The notes below the pieces were generated by a model. It ran no database searches, was not told the origin of the DNA, and was given only the letters and a program-made list of their open reading frames with translations. Positions 30,884 through 39,100 of a stretch of DNA of 64,000 bases are shown piece by piece; the first letter of the stretch is position 1; every line of letters starts with the position of its first letter. Source of the DNA: G963662905 sp963676415 (GTDB lineage Bacteria > Bacteroidota > Bacteroidia > Bacteroidales > WRLA01); NCBI GenBank assembly GCA_963676415.1, contig OY781097.1, positions 124,001-188,000 on the forward strand, given 5' to 3'. A program made the translations under genes and the position numbers.

Positions 30884-32230
30884 ATGAAAGCATTTAAAGC
30901 CTATGATATCCGGGGTGTTTACAATAAGGATTTCAATAAATCCGACGCCCTGAAAACCGCCAATTACCTCGCTCAGGTATTCCAACCCAAAAAAGTCCTC
31001 ATAGGAAGGGATGTGCGCGAAAGCAGCGACGAAATTTTTGAAGCGCTGTGCTCGGGGTTTACACAAGCCGGAGTAGATGTTGATGATGCAGGTCTCACCA
31101 CAACACCAATGGTATATTATCTCACAGCAGCCAAAAACTATGAGCTATCGGTGATGATCACCGCTTCGCACAATTCGGCTGAATATAACGGCATGAAAGT
31201 TAGCGGTCCAAAAGCCAGTCCCATAGGTCTCGACAGTGGCTTAAACAAAGTCAAGGATTTATACGACGAAAATACGGAACTGATAAAGCTGAATCAGAAG
31301 GGAAATGTCAAGCGTTTTGACTTTAGGAAGGAATACCTGGATTTCCTGCAGAAATACATATCAGATCACAGCAATTTAAAAATGGCCGTGGATTGCTCCA
31401 ACGGAATGGCCGGATTTTTTATTAAAGACCTTCTCGGAGATACGCCTTATTATATTAATGAGACTCCGGATGGCTCTTTTCCGGGACATGATCCCAATCC
31501 TTTGATCATGAAAAATGTGGAGCAATTACAAAAGCTCACATTGGAAAAAAACTGTGATATGGGCATCATTTTCGATGGGGATGCCGACCGCGTGATGTTT
31601 GTTGATGAAAGAGGAGCATTTATTCCGCCCGACCTCATCATCGCTTTAATGGGTCACTATTTCCTCGAAGGCAAAGAAGGAGGGCAAAAAGTACTTCAGG
31701 ACATTCGTTCCTCCAAAGCTGTGGGTGAGCATCTTGAACGTTTCGGTGCAGAAATGCACACCTGGCGTGTAGGAAGGGCTTATGCAGCGCTCAAGCTTCG
31801 TGAAATCAACGGTCTATACGGAGGTGAACTGGCCGGCCATTATTATTTCCGCGATTTCTTTTATAGCGATTCCGGTTTGATGGCCGCACTGATTGTCATC
31901 TCCATTGTTAGCCGTTTCCATAAAGTGGGAAAAACGTTTTCTGAGCTTATTTCCGATATCCGTGCTTATGTCAATTCCGGCGAAATAAATTATAGCATCG
32001 AGCGCAAAAAGGAAGCAATGGAAGCCATAAAAGATCATTTCGCTGAGAAAGAAAAGGCTACCCGCTTTATGGATTTTGATGGCTACCGCCTTGAATTCCC
32101 CGATTGGTGGTTTAATGTTCGTCCATCCAATACTGAGCCCTACCTTCGCTTTATTGCAGAAGCTAAAGATCCGGGTTTACTGGAACAAAAACTCCATGAA
32201 GTAGAAAAAATCATCAAGCAATACTCCTGA
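30884..32230 (+). CDS. manB: phosphomannomutase/phosphoglucomutase
   Basis: A 448-residue alpha-D-phosphohexomutase that interconverts the 6- and 1-phosphates of mannose and/or glucose for polysaccharide and lipopolysaccharide precursors. The phospho-serine loop is MITASHNSAEYNGMKVSG (Ser about 95). The magnesium loop is FDGDADRVMF (Asp 231, 233, 235). The sugar-specificity loop is YGGELAGHYYFRD, and the phosphate-binding loop is VRPSNTEPYLR. The GELAGHYYF form, rather than GEMSGHxFF, is common in this phylum. Substrate preference is uncertain, so the symbol is tentative. Its stop overlaps the next start by one base. Confidence 0.92.
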   Translation: MKAFKAYDIRGVYNKDFNKSDALKTANYLAQVFQPKKVLIGRDVRESSDEIFEALCSGFTQAGVDVDDAGLTTTPMVYYLTAAKNYELSVMITASHNSAEYNGMKVSGPKASPIGLDSGLNKVKDLYDENTELIKLNQKGNVKRFDFRKEYLDFLQKYISDHSNLKMAVDCSNGMAGFFIKDLLGDTPYYINETPDGSFPGHDPNPLIMKNVEQLQKLTLEKNCDMGIIFDGDADRVMFVDERGAFIPPDLIIALMGHYFLEGKEGGQKVLQDIRSSKAVGEHLERFGAEMHTWRVGRAYAALKLREINGLYGGELAGHYYFRDFFYSDSGLMAALIVISIVSRFHKVGKTFSELISDIRAYVNSGEINYSIERKKEAMEAIKDHFAEKEKATRFMDFDGYRLEFPDWWFNVRPSNTEPYLRFIAEAKDPGLLEQKLHEVEKIIKQYS

Positions 32231-33177
32231 TGGGAAAAAGGGCTCTGTCCGGCAAACCGAAATTTGCAGTACTGCTCAGTATTGTGATGCTGTTTCTGAT
32301 TTCAACGCATGGCTACGCCCAAACGGATGACGGTTTTTTGAAATTTCCAGACAGCCTGAATAAAAAAAGGCTCCGCACGGTAGTAATTGCAGAGGGCGCA
32401 CTAATAGCAGGCTCCATGGCCGGACTCTATGCTTTATGGTATAAGGATTACCCAATGACCAGCTTTCATTTTTTTAATGATAATGATGAATGGCTGCAAA
32501 TGGACAAAGCAGGCCACCTGGTCACTTCCTATTATATCAGCAGGATTGGCTATACCAGTCTTCGTTGGAGCGGAGTGGATGAAAAGCGCGCAATCCTCTA
32601 TGGAGGAAGCCTTGGGTTTCTTTTTCAGTCCACTATTGAAATCCTTGACGGTTTTTCTGCCGAATGGGGCGCCAGTACCGGCGATATTATTGCCAACACA
32701 GCAGGCTCATTGATTTTTATGGGGCAGCAATTCGGTTGGGGCGAACAACGTATCACTTTAAAATACAGCTTTCACCCCACAGAATATCCCGATTACCGCC
32801 CGGACTTACTGGGCAGCAATATATTTCAATGGCCCCTAAAAGATTATAACGGGCAAACTTACTGGCTTAGCACCAATATCAAGTCTTTTTTTAAAGGGAG
32901 CAATATACCCGAATGGCTGAACGTATCTTTTGGCTACAGCGCAGATGGCATGACCGGCGCGCGTGAAAATTCCACGGAATACAAAGGCCAGGCAATTCCC
33001 CATTTTGAGCGCAGACGGCAGTTCCTTTTGTCGTTGGATGTGGATTTGCCCCGCATCAAAACACGTTCAAAATTCCTGAAGGCCGCTTTTAACCTTTTAG
33101 GCTTTATAAAGGTGCCTTTTCCGGCACTTGAAATGGACAACAATGGTCATTTCCATTTTCATCCAATTTATTTTTAA
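32230..33177 (+). CDS. DUF2279 family (YfiM-like) outer-envelope protein
   Basis: A 315-residue protein with an N-terminal signal (FAVLLSIVMLFLISTHGYAQ). The DUF2279 core is recognised by WLQMDKAGHLVTSYYISR, then LGFLFQSTIEILDGFSAEWGAS and GDIIANTAGSLIFMGQQ. It contains polar residues within hydrophobic stretches, suggestive of membrane-embedded helices. The C-terminal half is rich in aromatic residues (YWLSTNIKSFFKG, NVSFGYSADGM), like an outer-membrane beta strand region. The function of this family is unknown. It is the last gene of the dapF operon, overlapping the mutase stop by one base. Confidence 0.82.
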   Translation: MGKRALSGKPKFAVLLSIVMLFLISTHGYAQTDDGFLKFPDSLNKKRLRTVVIAEGALIAGSMAGLYALWYKDYPMTSFHFFNDNDEWLQMDKAGHLVTSYYISRIGYTSLRWSGVDEKRAILYGGSLGFLFQSTIEILDGFSAEWGASTGDIIANTAGSLIFMGQQFGWGEQRITLKYSFHPTEYPDYRPDLLGSNIFQWPLKDYNGQTYWLSTNIKSFFKGSNIPEWLNVSFGYSADGMTGARENSTEYKGQAIPHFERRRQFLLSLDVDLPRIKTRSKFLKAAFNLLGFIKVPFPALEMDNNGHFHFHPIYF

Positions 33178-33240
33178 TAATTGATTATGAATTGGTTAAG
33201 TAAAATACAAGGAAAATTTCAGGAAAAATTAGCAGCGGGC

Positions 33241-33272
33241 TTGCATATCTAAAAAAATTATCTGTACATTTG
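33241..33272 (+). promoter_or_regulatory. rplS promoter
   Basis: TTG (33241-33243), a 21-base spacer and TACATTTG (33265-33272) lie 38 bases before the rplS start. The -7 element fits the consensus exactly and the spacer is slightly long. Confidence 0.7.
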
Positions 33273-33309
33273 CACTCATTTTTGAGGAAACGCATAAATA
33301 TAGCTTACA

Positions 33310-33663
33310 ATGAGCAAACCGGAATTAATATCATTAGTTGAGAATACAGTTGAGCAGAAGAAATTACCTGCTTTCAAAGCTGGAGATACTATTACCGTAT
33401 CGTATAAAATTAAAGAAGGAAACAAGGAACGTATTCAGAAATTCCAGGGTGTTGTTCTGCAACGCTCCGGCACTGGCCCTGCTGAAACTTTCACTGTAAG
33501 GAAAATTTCCGGTAATACCGGCGTAGAACGTATTTTCCCGGTTTCCTCACCTTTCATCGATGAAATCCAGATCAACAAGCGTGGTGTGGTTCGTCGTGCC
33601 CGCATCTTCTATCTGAGAGGCCTGCGCGGTAAGAAAGCCAGAATCAAAGAGAAAAGAATGTAG
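33310..33663 (+). CDS. rplS: 50S ribosomal protein L19
   Basis: A 117-residue ribosomal protein at the 30S-50S interface. Family signatures are KLPAFKAGDTITVSYKIKEG, RIQKFQGVVLQRSG, FTVRKISGNTGVERIFPVSSP and RRARIFYLRGLRGKKARIKE (each a fragment of the conserved core). The length is typical. It has its own promoter and a strong terminator, so it is probably transcribed alone. Confidence 0.98.
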   Translation: MSKPELISLVENTVEQKKLPAFKAGDTITVSYKIKEGNKERIQKFQGVVLQRSGTGPAETFTVRKISGNTGVERIFPVSSPFIDEIQINKRGVVRRARIFYLRGLRGKKARIKEKRM

Positions 33664-33692
33664 TTTTGTTTTCATAATTTTTGGGATTTTTT

Positions 33693-33724
33693 ACCCGGGT
33701 CAATTCGTTGTCCCGGGTTTTTTG
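33693..33724 (+). terminator. Rho-independent terminator after rplS
   Basis: A perfect stem ACCCGGG with CCCGGGT closes a 12-base loop and runs into TTTTT. Confidence 0.92.
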
Positions 33725-33773
33725 GTTTCAACGGAAAGTACTTTTATTGTACATTAGCATAAAAAACATATCA

Positions 33774-35993
33774 ATGGACAGAAAGACAAAAGGATTTGGA
33801 ACAGCGCCGGTTTTTTTTACGGCTATTTCAACCATTCTGGGAGCAATTCTTTTCCTCCGCTTCGGCTTTGCCACCGGCACACTGGGTTTCTGGGGCATCG
33901 CTGTCATTATATTGCTGGGGCATATGGTCACAGTACCCACCGCTCTGGCCATCAGTGAAATTGCCACCAACAAACGCGTTGAAGGCGGCGGCGAGTATTT
34001 CATAATATCCCGCTCTTTTGGGCTCAACATTGGCGCCACCATAGGCATTGCACTGTATTTTTCCCAGGCCATTAGTGTGGCTTTTTACATTATTGCTTTT
34101 ACGGAATCCTTTCAGTTCCTTTTTGATTTTCTGATGCGTGATTACGGCATCAGCCTGCCCCGACAGGCAATCAGCATTCCTGCCATGGCAGCACTTGCAC
34201 TACTAATTTATAAAAAAGGGGCTGGCGTTGGGGTAAAAACCCTCTACATCGTTGTGGCCATACTTTTTGTGGCACTGGGCTTGTTTTTTGCGGGCAGTGG
34301 GCTTCAGCAGAACGATTTGAATTTCTTTACATCCAATGCTAATTTTCGCAATATGAATGATTTTTTCTTCGTCTTTGCTATTGTTTTTCCGGCTTTCACC
34401 GGGATGACGGCAGGCGTTGGATTGTCGGGTGAATTAAAAAAACCTTCGCGCAGTATCCCCATGGGAACCGTAACGGCCACTTTTGCCGGGATGTTGCTGT
34501 ATTTCATTATCGCATTTAAGCTGGCCTGGTCCGCACCTGCTGATGCGCTGATCAACGACCAGTTTGTTATGGGCAAAATTGCATTGGGCGGAGCATTTAT
34601 TATCCCCCTCGGGCTGGCCGCCAGCACAATATCTTCTGCCATTGGGAGCATTCTTGTTGCTCCGCGCACCCTTCAGGCCCTTGCCAAGGACAATGCTTTT
34701 CCATGGAAAAAAACCAATTACTTCCTGTCAAAAAGCCGCGCATCTGATGGCGAGCCGGTTTCCGCGACCCTGGTAACCGTTATTATTGCGTTTGCTTTTG
34801 TTGCAATGGGCAATGTAAATGCCGTTGCGGAAGTCATCAGTATGTTTTTTATGCTGACTTACGGTTCCCTTTGTTTGATCAGTTTCCTGAACCATTTCGG
34901 CTCCTCCCCTTCTTACCGCCCGAGTTTCCGTTCACGCTGGCCACTATCATTAATGGGATTTCTGGTCTCCGTTTGGGTGATGTTTAAAATCAACACCATC
35001 TATGCTTTGGCCGCTATTTTGCTGATGGCCATACTCTACATCTACTTGAATTCATATCATAAAGAGCGCAAAGGACTCGCCGATATTTTCACCAATGCGC
35101 TCTATCAGTTGAACCGCAACCTGCAGGTTTTTCTGCAAAAAAAACATCTGCAACAGCAGGGAAACGAATGGCGCCCCAGTGCAATTTGTATTTCCGGCGA
35201 TAGTTTTAAACGCAATACAGCTTTTATGATGCTCAACTGGATTTCTTATAAATACGGTTTTGGCACGTATTTGCACCGGATTGAGGGATATTACTCCAAA
35301 AGCAGCTCACAAAAAGCGCATGAAGAACTGAAACGCCTGATCAATGTTACCAGCCAAATGGAAAACCATGTGTATATCGACACAATTGTGAGTCCGTCAT
35401 ATACCTCAGCTATTGCCCAATCCATCCAGATTCCCGGAATTTCGGGCATGGAAAACAATATGATCATTTTTGAATACGATAAAGATGATCCTGAAAAGCT
35501 GGACGAAATCACCGAAAACTTTTCACTCGTGCATGCGGGCAATTTTGATGTGTGCATACTCGCCACCAGCAGCCGACAAATTCAATTTCAAAACGGCATC
35601 CATATTTGGATAAAATCGACCGACACCGAAAATGCCAATTTGATGATCCTGCTCAGTTTTATCATCCTGGGACATCCCGACTGGAAAAAAGGCGACATCA
35701 AAATATTTGAAATCTGCAAACAGGAAAAACTTAAAGAAACACGCCAAAAAATGGAGGAACTTGTTGTAAGCGGACGCCTTCCGATAACTTCATCAAATAT
35801 TGAGCTGATCGTTGATGTAGAAGGAAAATCGATCCGCGAACAAATCATTGAACGCTCGCGCGATGCAGGACTGACTTTTATAGGATTCCGTGAAGAAAGC
35901 CTGCGGCACGATAAAGCGGAACTCTTTAGCGGATACGAAGAAATGGGAACCATCCTTTTTGTAAATTCGCAAATGAAAAAGCTGATTGAATAA
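33774..35993 (+). CDS. APC-superfamily permease resembling SLC12 cation-chloride cotransporters
   Basis: A 739-residue protein. Residues 1-430 form 11-12 membrane helices of the APC fold, starting with the unwound first helix TAISTILGAILFLRFGFATG. That form, with (G)AILFLR, is more like SLC12 cotransporters than amino-acid permeases. PAFTGMTAGVGLSGELKKPSRSIP is another family mark (quoted in part as TAGVGLSGELKKPSRSIP). A soluble domain of about 300 residues follows, unlike ordinary amino-acid permeases but like the C-terminal domain of SLC12 proteins. The ATG at 33774 was chosen, because an upstream in-frame start lies inside the rplS terminator. Transport of K/Cl or Na/K/Cl ions is an inference. 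Confidence 0.85.
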   Translation: MDRKTKGFGTAPVFFTAISTILGAILFLRFGFATGTLGFWGIAVIILLGHMVTVPTALAISEIATNKRVEGGGEYFIISRSFGLNIGATIGIALYFSQAISVAFYIIAFTESFQFLFDFLMRDYGISLPRQAISIPAMAALALLIYKKGAGVGVKTLYIVVAILFVALGLFFAGSGLQQNDLNFFTSNANFRNMNDFFFVFAIVFPAFTGMTAGVGLSGELKKPSRSIPMGTVTATFAGMLLYFIIAFKLAWSAPADALINDQFVMGKIALGGAFIIPLGLAASTISSAIGSILVAPRTLQALAKDNAFPWKKTNYFLSKSRASDGEPVSATLVTVIIAFAFVAMGNVNAVAEVISMFFMLTYGSLCLISFLNHFGSSPSYRPSFRSRWPLSLMGFLVSVWVMFKINTIYALAAILLMAILYIYLNSYHKERKGLADIFTNALYQLNRNLQVFLQKKHLQQQGNEWRPSAICISGDSFKRNTAFMMLNWISYKYGFGTYLHRIEGYYSKSSSQKAHEELKRLINVTSQMENHVYIDTIVSPSYTSAIAQSIQIPGISGMENNMIIFEYDKDDPEKLDEITENFSLVHAGNFDVCILATSSRQIQFQNGIHIWIKSTDTENANLMILLSFIILGHPDWKKGDIKIFEICKQEKLKETRQKMEELVVSGRLPITSSNIELIVDVEGKSIREQIIERSRDAGLTFIGFREESLRHDKAELFSGYEEMGTILFVNSQMKKLIE

Positions 35994-36049
35994 CAATGTA
36001 CATGGTTTTCCTGAAAGCCCCGCTCAGAAAGAAAGCTAAATTACTCAAA

Positions 36050-37426
36050 ATGAATAAAATACCTCGAAATACACTACTATCATTTATATTCCTGCTTTTA
36101 TTGCCCACTTTCGCTTGGGCACAAATCGAAATTGAAGGAAAAATTGAAGGAAACCCTGTCGGGGAAAAGGTATATCTCAGTAGCTATTTTGGCGAACGTT
36201 TGTCGTTGGTCGATTCTGCCACACTCAATCCGGAAGGCGATTTCATAATGAACCTGCCGAAGCATCAGCACAATGGACTTTACCGCATGGATTTGGGCGA
36301 AGGACGTTTTTTTGACTTCATCATCAACGATGAAAAAAAAATCCGTCTAACCACAGATTATAATGCCCCCATTGAGATGCTCCAGGTTCAAAAATCCCGG
36401 GAGAACAAAGCGTTTTATCATTTCATTAAAGAAGAAAACCGCATTGAATCTGCAATCGCTTTGCTTTTTCCATTACTGAGCGAATATCCGCTTGACGATC
36501 CCTTTTTCCCGGAAATTGCCCGACGCTACGAAAGCCTGCAAATTGAAAAAGACTCCATCATAAACAAACTTAGCAAAGACAATCCGGGGACTTTTGCGGC
36601 AAAACTGATACAAATGCGCAAATCGCCCTATCTGGAAGCCTGGTTGCCGCGCAGGGAAAAGCTCAACAAATTGAAAAACGAATTTTTCTACGGACTTACT
36701 TTCTCGGACACAAGTTTGCTTTATTCCAATGCCTATACTTCCAAGGCCATTGAATATATGTCGTTTTACAGTAATCCGGATTTTAATTTTGAGGAAATTC
36801 AGGTCGCCTTTATTGGTGCTGTGGATAAGATCATGGCCAAAGCCGGAGAGGACCCGAAAGTGTATAATCAGGTACTTAACTATCTGGTTGGCGGTTTTGA
36901 GCAATATCATTTTGATGAAGTTTTGGCGCACATCGCGACGAACTGGCCCGAAGACGGCACTTGCAAGAATGAAGATGAAAGCACTTTGGCAAAACGTTTG
37001 GAAAACTATAAAAAGCTGGCCAACGGAATGCCTGCCCCCGGTTTTGAATTCACAGATGAAGCAGGCCAAAAACACACGCTCAGCGATATCAAATCAAAAA
37101 AGACCGCATTGGTTTTCTGGGCCAGCTGGTGTCCGCATTGCAGGCAGATTATGCCCGAACTGAAAAAATTATACGGAGATTTTGACCGTGACGAGCTGGA
37201 AATCATCAGTATTTCCATAGATACTTCCCGTGCTGAATGGCAGCAGGCAATAAAAACCATCGATGCCGGTTGGCTCAATTCCTGCGATGAAAAAGGATGG
37301 GACGGCAAGGCAGCTACACTTTACAACATTTATGCAACACCCAGCCTTTTCCTCTTGGACGAGGACAAAAACATCATTTCAAAACCAATGACTGTAAGCG
37401 AATTACGGACAAAACTGGAAGAATAG
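36050..37426 (+). CDS. TlpA-like thioredoxin-fold disulfide oxidoreductase with DUF4369-type N-domain
   Basis: A 458-residue exported protein typical of Bacteroidota. The signal peptide (TLLSFIFLLLLPTFAWAQ) supports the ATG at 36050 over an upstream in-frame ATG at 35996. A beta-rich DUF4369-like domain follows (IEIEGKIEGNPVGEKVYLSS). A helical middle region leads to a C-terminal thioredoxin domain with LVFWASWCPHCRQIMPEL. Its CPHC active site (Cys about 361 and 364) and cis-Pro in YATPSLFL are intact. It probably reduces disulfides in periplasmic proteins, for example in cytochrome c assembly. It ends one base before the convergent cyclase-like gene. Confidence 0.9.
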   Translation: MNKIPRNTLLSFIFLLLLPTFAWAQIEIEGKIEGNPVGEKVYLSSYFGERLSLVDSATLNPEGDFIMNLPKHQHNGLYRMDLGEGRFFDFIINDEKKIRLTTDYNAPIEMLQVQKSRENKAFYHFIKEENRIESAIALLFPLLSEYPLDDPFFPEIARRYESLQIEKDSIINKLSKDNPGTFAAKLIQMRKSPYLEAWLPRREKLNKLKNEFFYGLTFSDTSLLYSNAYTSKAIEYMSFYSNPDFNFEEIQVAFIGAVDKIMAKAGEDPKVYNQVLNYLVGGFEQYHFDEVLAHIATNWPEDGTCKNEDESTLAKRLENYKKLANGMPAPGFEFTDEAGQKHTLSDIKSKKTALVFWASWCPHCRQIMPELKKLYGDFDRDELEIISISIDTSRAEWQQAIKTIDAGWLNSCDEKGWDGKAATLYNIYATPSLFLLDEDKNIISKPMTVSELRTKLEE

Positions 37427-37427
37427 C

Positions 37428-38075
37428 TTAGACATCGATTACCCGAAATTCGGTAGAGGAAGGCACTCCTTTAAAGTCTTCGATATATTTTCCCGAAATA
37501 AGGGAGAGCAATTTGGAATCCTTGTAATGTGGATGCACTTCCAAATCTTCCTGAACTTTTTTATAATAAGGCTCACTGATCACGATACGGTTGATTTTCG
37601 CCTTGGACATCAGGCGCGCCGATAAGTCAATATCTTTTCCATAATAATCGTTATAGCCTTTAAAGTAGGTAATATTATAAACCTCTGTGCAATAATGCAT
37701 TCCCACTTTGCAATTCAGGAAAAGGTCTTCGAGGGGGAAATTTTTAATATTATCGAGGGTGGCAAAGATTTCAAAAAGCAGGGAAAAATAATTATTGATA
37801 TCTTGCTTGGCTTTCAGGGCTTCATCAGGGATGTAGAGCATAATTTCATCGCCAATCCCTTTCACGATATTATCTGGGAAATCATTAAGGAAAGTAATAA
37901 GGTTGAAGGTATTGTTGAGCAATTTGCCCCAATGCTCAATTTCGGAACTGTATTTTATGGCTGTTGAATTTGTGATATCAATGAAGATGCATGTCCCGGG
38001 CACTGTGGGCAGGGAAGCCAGAAATTCCTTCATTTCGGGCGAATGCGGATCGCGGTAGTGTATGTAATGTCCCAT
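37428..38075 (-). CDS. class III adenylate/guanylate cyclase-like protein
   Basis: A 215-residue soluble protein that is essentially one class III nucleotidyl cyclase domain. The first metal-binding Asp33 is in CIFIDITNSTAI, and the second, Asp76, in VKGIGDEIMLYI. The transition-state motif normally read as N-x3-R appears as Asp150-LSA-Arg154 in YYGKDIDLSARLMSKA, so the Asn is replaced. Activity is therefore plausible but not assured. The stop lies one base from the convergent TlpA-like gene. Upstream, five bases away, is a STAS-domain gene, preceded by a HATPase gene and a PP2C phosphatase gene. This position suggests the cyclase is controlled by, or is an output of, the partner switch. Confidence 0.83.
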   Translation of the reverse strand: MGHYIHYRDPHSPEMKEFLASLPTVPGTCIFIDITNSTAIKYSSEIEHWGKLLNNTFNLITFLNDFPDNIVKGIGDEIMLYIPDEALKAKQDINNYFSLLFEIFATLDNIKNFPLEDLFLNCKVGMHYCTEVYNITYFKGYNDYYGKDIDLSARLMSKAKINRIVISEPYYKKVQEDLEVHPHYKDSKLLSLISGKYIEDFKGVPSSTEFRVIDV

Positions 38076-38080
38076 ACAAG

Positions 38081-38419
38081 CTAGTTTTCGAGCTTTTTTT
38101 GCGCTGCATCCAGATCATCCACAATTTCAAAAATGCTGATAAAGCCTGCTATTTCAAAAATTTCACGGATATTGGGTTGAAGGGAGCAAAGGATAAAACG
38201 TCCGTTTTTCGCTTTCATCGCCTTGAGGAACATCAGAAAAATCCTCAGTCCGGAGCTGCTTACATAGTCCATTTTGGCACAATCGACGATTATTTCGTTT
38301 GCTTCTGCGGCTGTAAGCTCTTTGAGTTTTTGCTCAAAAGAGCTGTAATTGAGCGTATCCAGCCGGCCTTCAATTGCCAGTACAAATCTTTTGCCTTCCT
38401 GAGTTTGCTTAATTTCCAT
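38081..38419 (-). CDS. STAS-domain anti-sigma-factor antagonist (RsbV/SpoIIAA-like)
   Basis: A 112-residue single STAS domain. The conserved phosphorylatable Ser sits in MDYVSSSGLRIFLMF (residues 53-58), at the position phosphorylated by the partner kinase in SpoIIAA/RsbV. Other marks are FVLAIEGRLDTLNYSSFE at the N-terminus and GFISIFEIVDDLDAA near the end. In the family, the unphosphorylated form binds the HATPase partner and releases that partner's client. Genes for the kinase and the phosphatase lie immediately upstream, and the cyclase-like gene 5 bases downstream. Confidence 0.93.
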   Translation of the reverse strand: MEIKQTQEGKRFVLAIEGRLDTLNYSSFEQKLKELTAAEANEIIVDCAKMDYVSSSGLRIFLMFLKAMKAKNGRFILCSLQPNIREIFEIAGFISIFEIVDDLDAAQKKLEN

Positions 38420-38441
38420 ATTTATTATTGAATTTTTTCAA

Positions 38442-38861
38442 TTATTTTGAGGAGCGCTTTTTGGTGAGTATAATACGGTTTTTATCTCCTACGCGCTCAT
38501 ATTTCAGCTCATCCATCACATTGCGCACAAAAAGAATTCCCAGACCTCCGACTTCGCGGTCTTCGGCAGATTTCTTCAATTCACTGCTGTGGTCTTCTTC
38601 GAGAGGATTGAAGGGTGTGGCATCATCTTCAATAGTCAGTACAATGGGTTTTCCAACAGCACAATCGACATGGATATCAATTAAATGGTCTTCCTTATCG
38701 GTATATCCATAAAAAACAATATTGCTCACCAGCTCTTCCAATGCGAGGTTAAGGTCAAACACTTCTTTCATGCTCAACTGATAAGGTTCGGACAGTCCTT
38801 CGATAAAGGAAGCAATTTCGCGGATTGCCTGAATATTGTTTTTAACCTGAATATGTTCCAC
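38442..38861 (-). CDS. HATPase anti-sigma-type serine kinase (RsbW/SpoIIAB-like)
   Basis: A 139-residue GHKL ATPase of the RsbW type. The N box is NLALEELVSNIVFYGY, the G1 box IEDDATPFNP, and the G2 box VGGLGILFVRNVMDEL. It would phosphorylate the STAS protein encoded 22 bases downstream and bind a client in the unphosphorylated-antagonist cycle. In classical systems the client is a sigma factor, but none is encoded here. A TAACTTTG -7 element lies on the minus strand at 38890-38883, just before the start, so kinase, STAS and cyclase probably share one transcript. Confidence 0.92.
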   Translation of the reverse strand: MEHIQVKNNIQAIREIASFIEGLSEPYQLSMKEVFDLNLALEELVSNIVFYGYTDKEDHLIDIHVDCAVGKPIVLTIEDDATPFNPLEEDHSSELKKSAEDREVGGLGILFVRNVMDELKYERVGDKNRIILTKKRSSK

Positions 38862-38882
38862 TATTTTTGCAGCTTTATTTCA

Positions 38883-38890
38883 CAAAGTTA
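38883..38890 (-). promoter_or_regulatory. candidate -7 element of the kinase-STAS-cyclase operon
   Basis: Minus-strand TAACTTTG lies 22 bases before the kinase ATG and matches TAnnTTTG. No TTG is seen at -33. Confidence 0.5.
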
Positions 38891-38938
38891 ACGAATCCTG
38901 AGAATTTACGGTGATTTATTTTTGCCTGCTCTATTCAT

Positions 38939-39021
38939 AAAATGCAAACAAAATATTATAATCAGCCAAAAATTAGGTTTTTACTAATTTTATATCCTAA
39001 AATTGAATTTGTTTGCATTTT
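38939..39021. repeat. nested perfect inverted repeats between the PP2C and kinase genes
   Basis: Outer arms AAAATGCAAACAAA (38939-38952) and TTTGTTTGCATTTT (39008-39021) are a perfect 14-bp match. Inside the 55-base interval lies a second perfect 8-bp hairpin, AAAATTAG (38969-38976) and CTAATTTT (38984-38991). It lacks a T tract of terminator type on the minus strand. It may be an attenuator, a binding site pair or a small mobile-element scar. Confidence 0.7.
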
Positions 39022-39100
39022 ACCAGTGCATTAACTTCAGGCCATCTGCTTCGTTGCTAAAGCTTTGAAATAGGCGACTATATCTTCAGCTTTAGACGCC

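Noticed and set aside
36473..37075. A 200-codon minus-strand frame within the TlpA-like gene
   Set aside because: It is antisense to a well-supported thioredoxin-fold gene, with no domain of its own.
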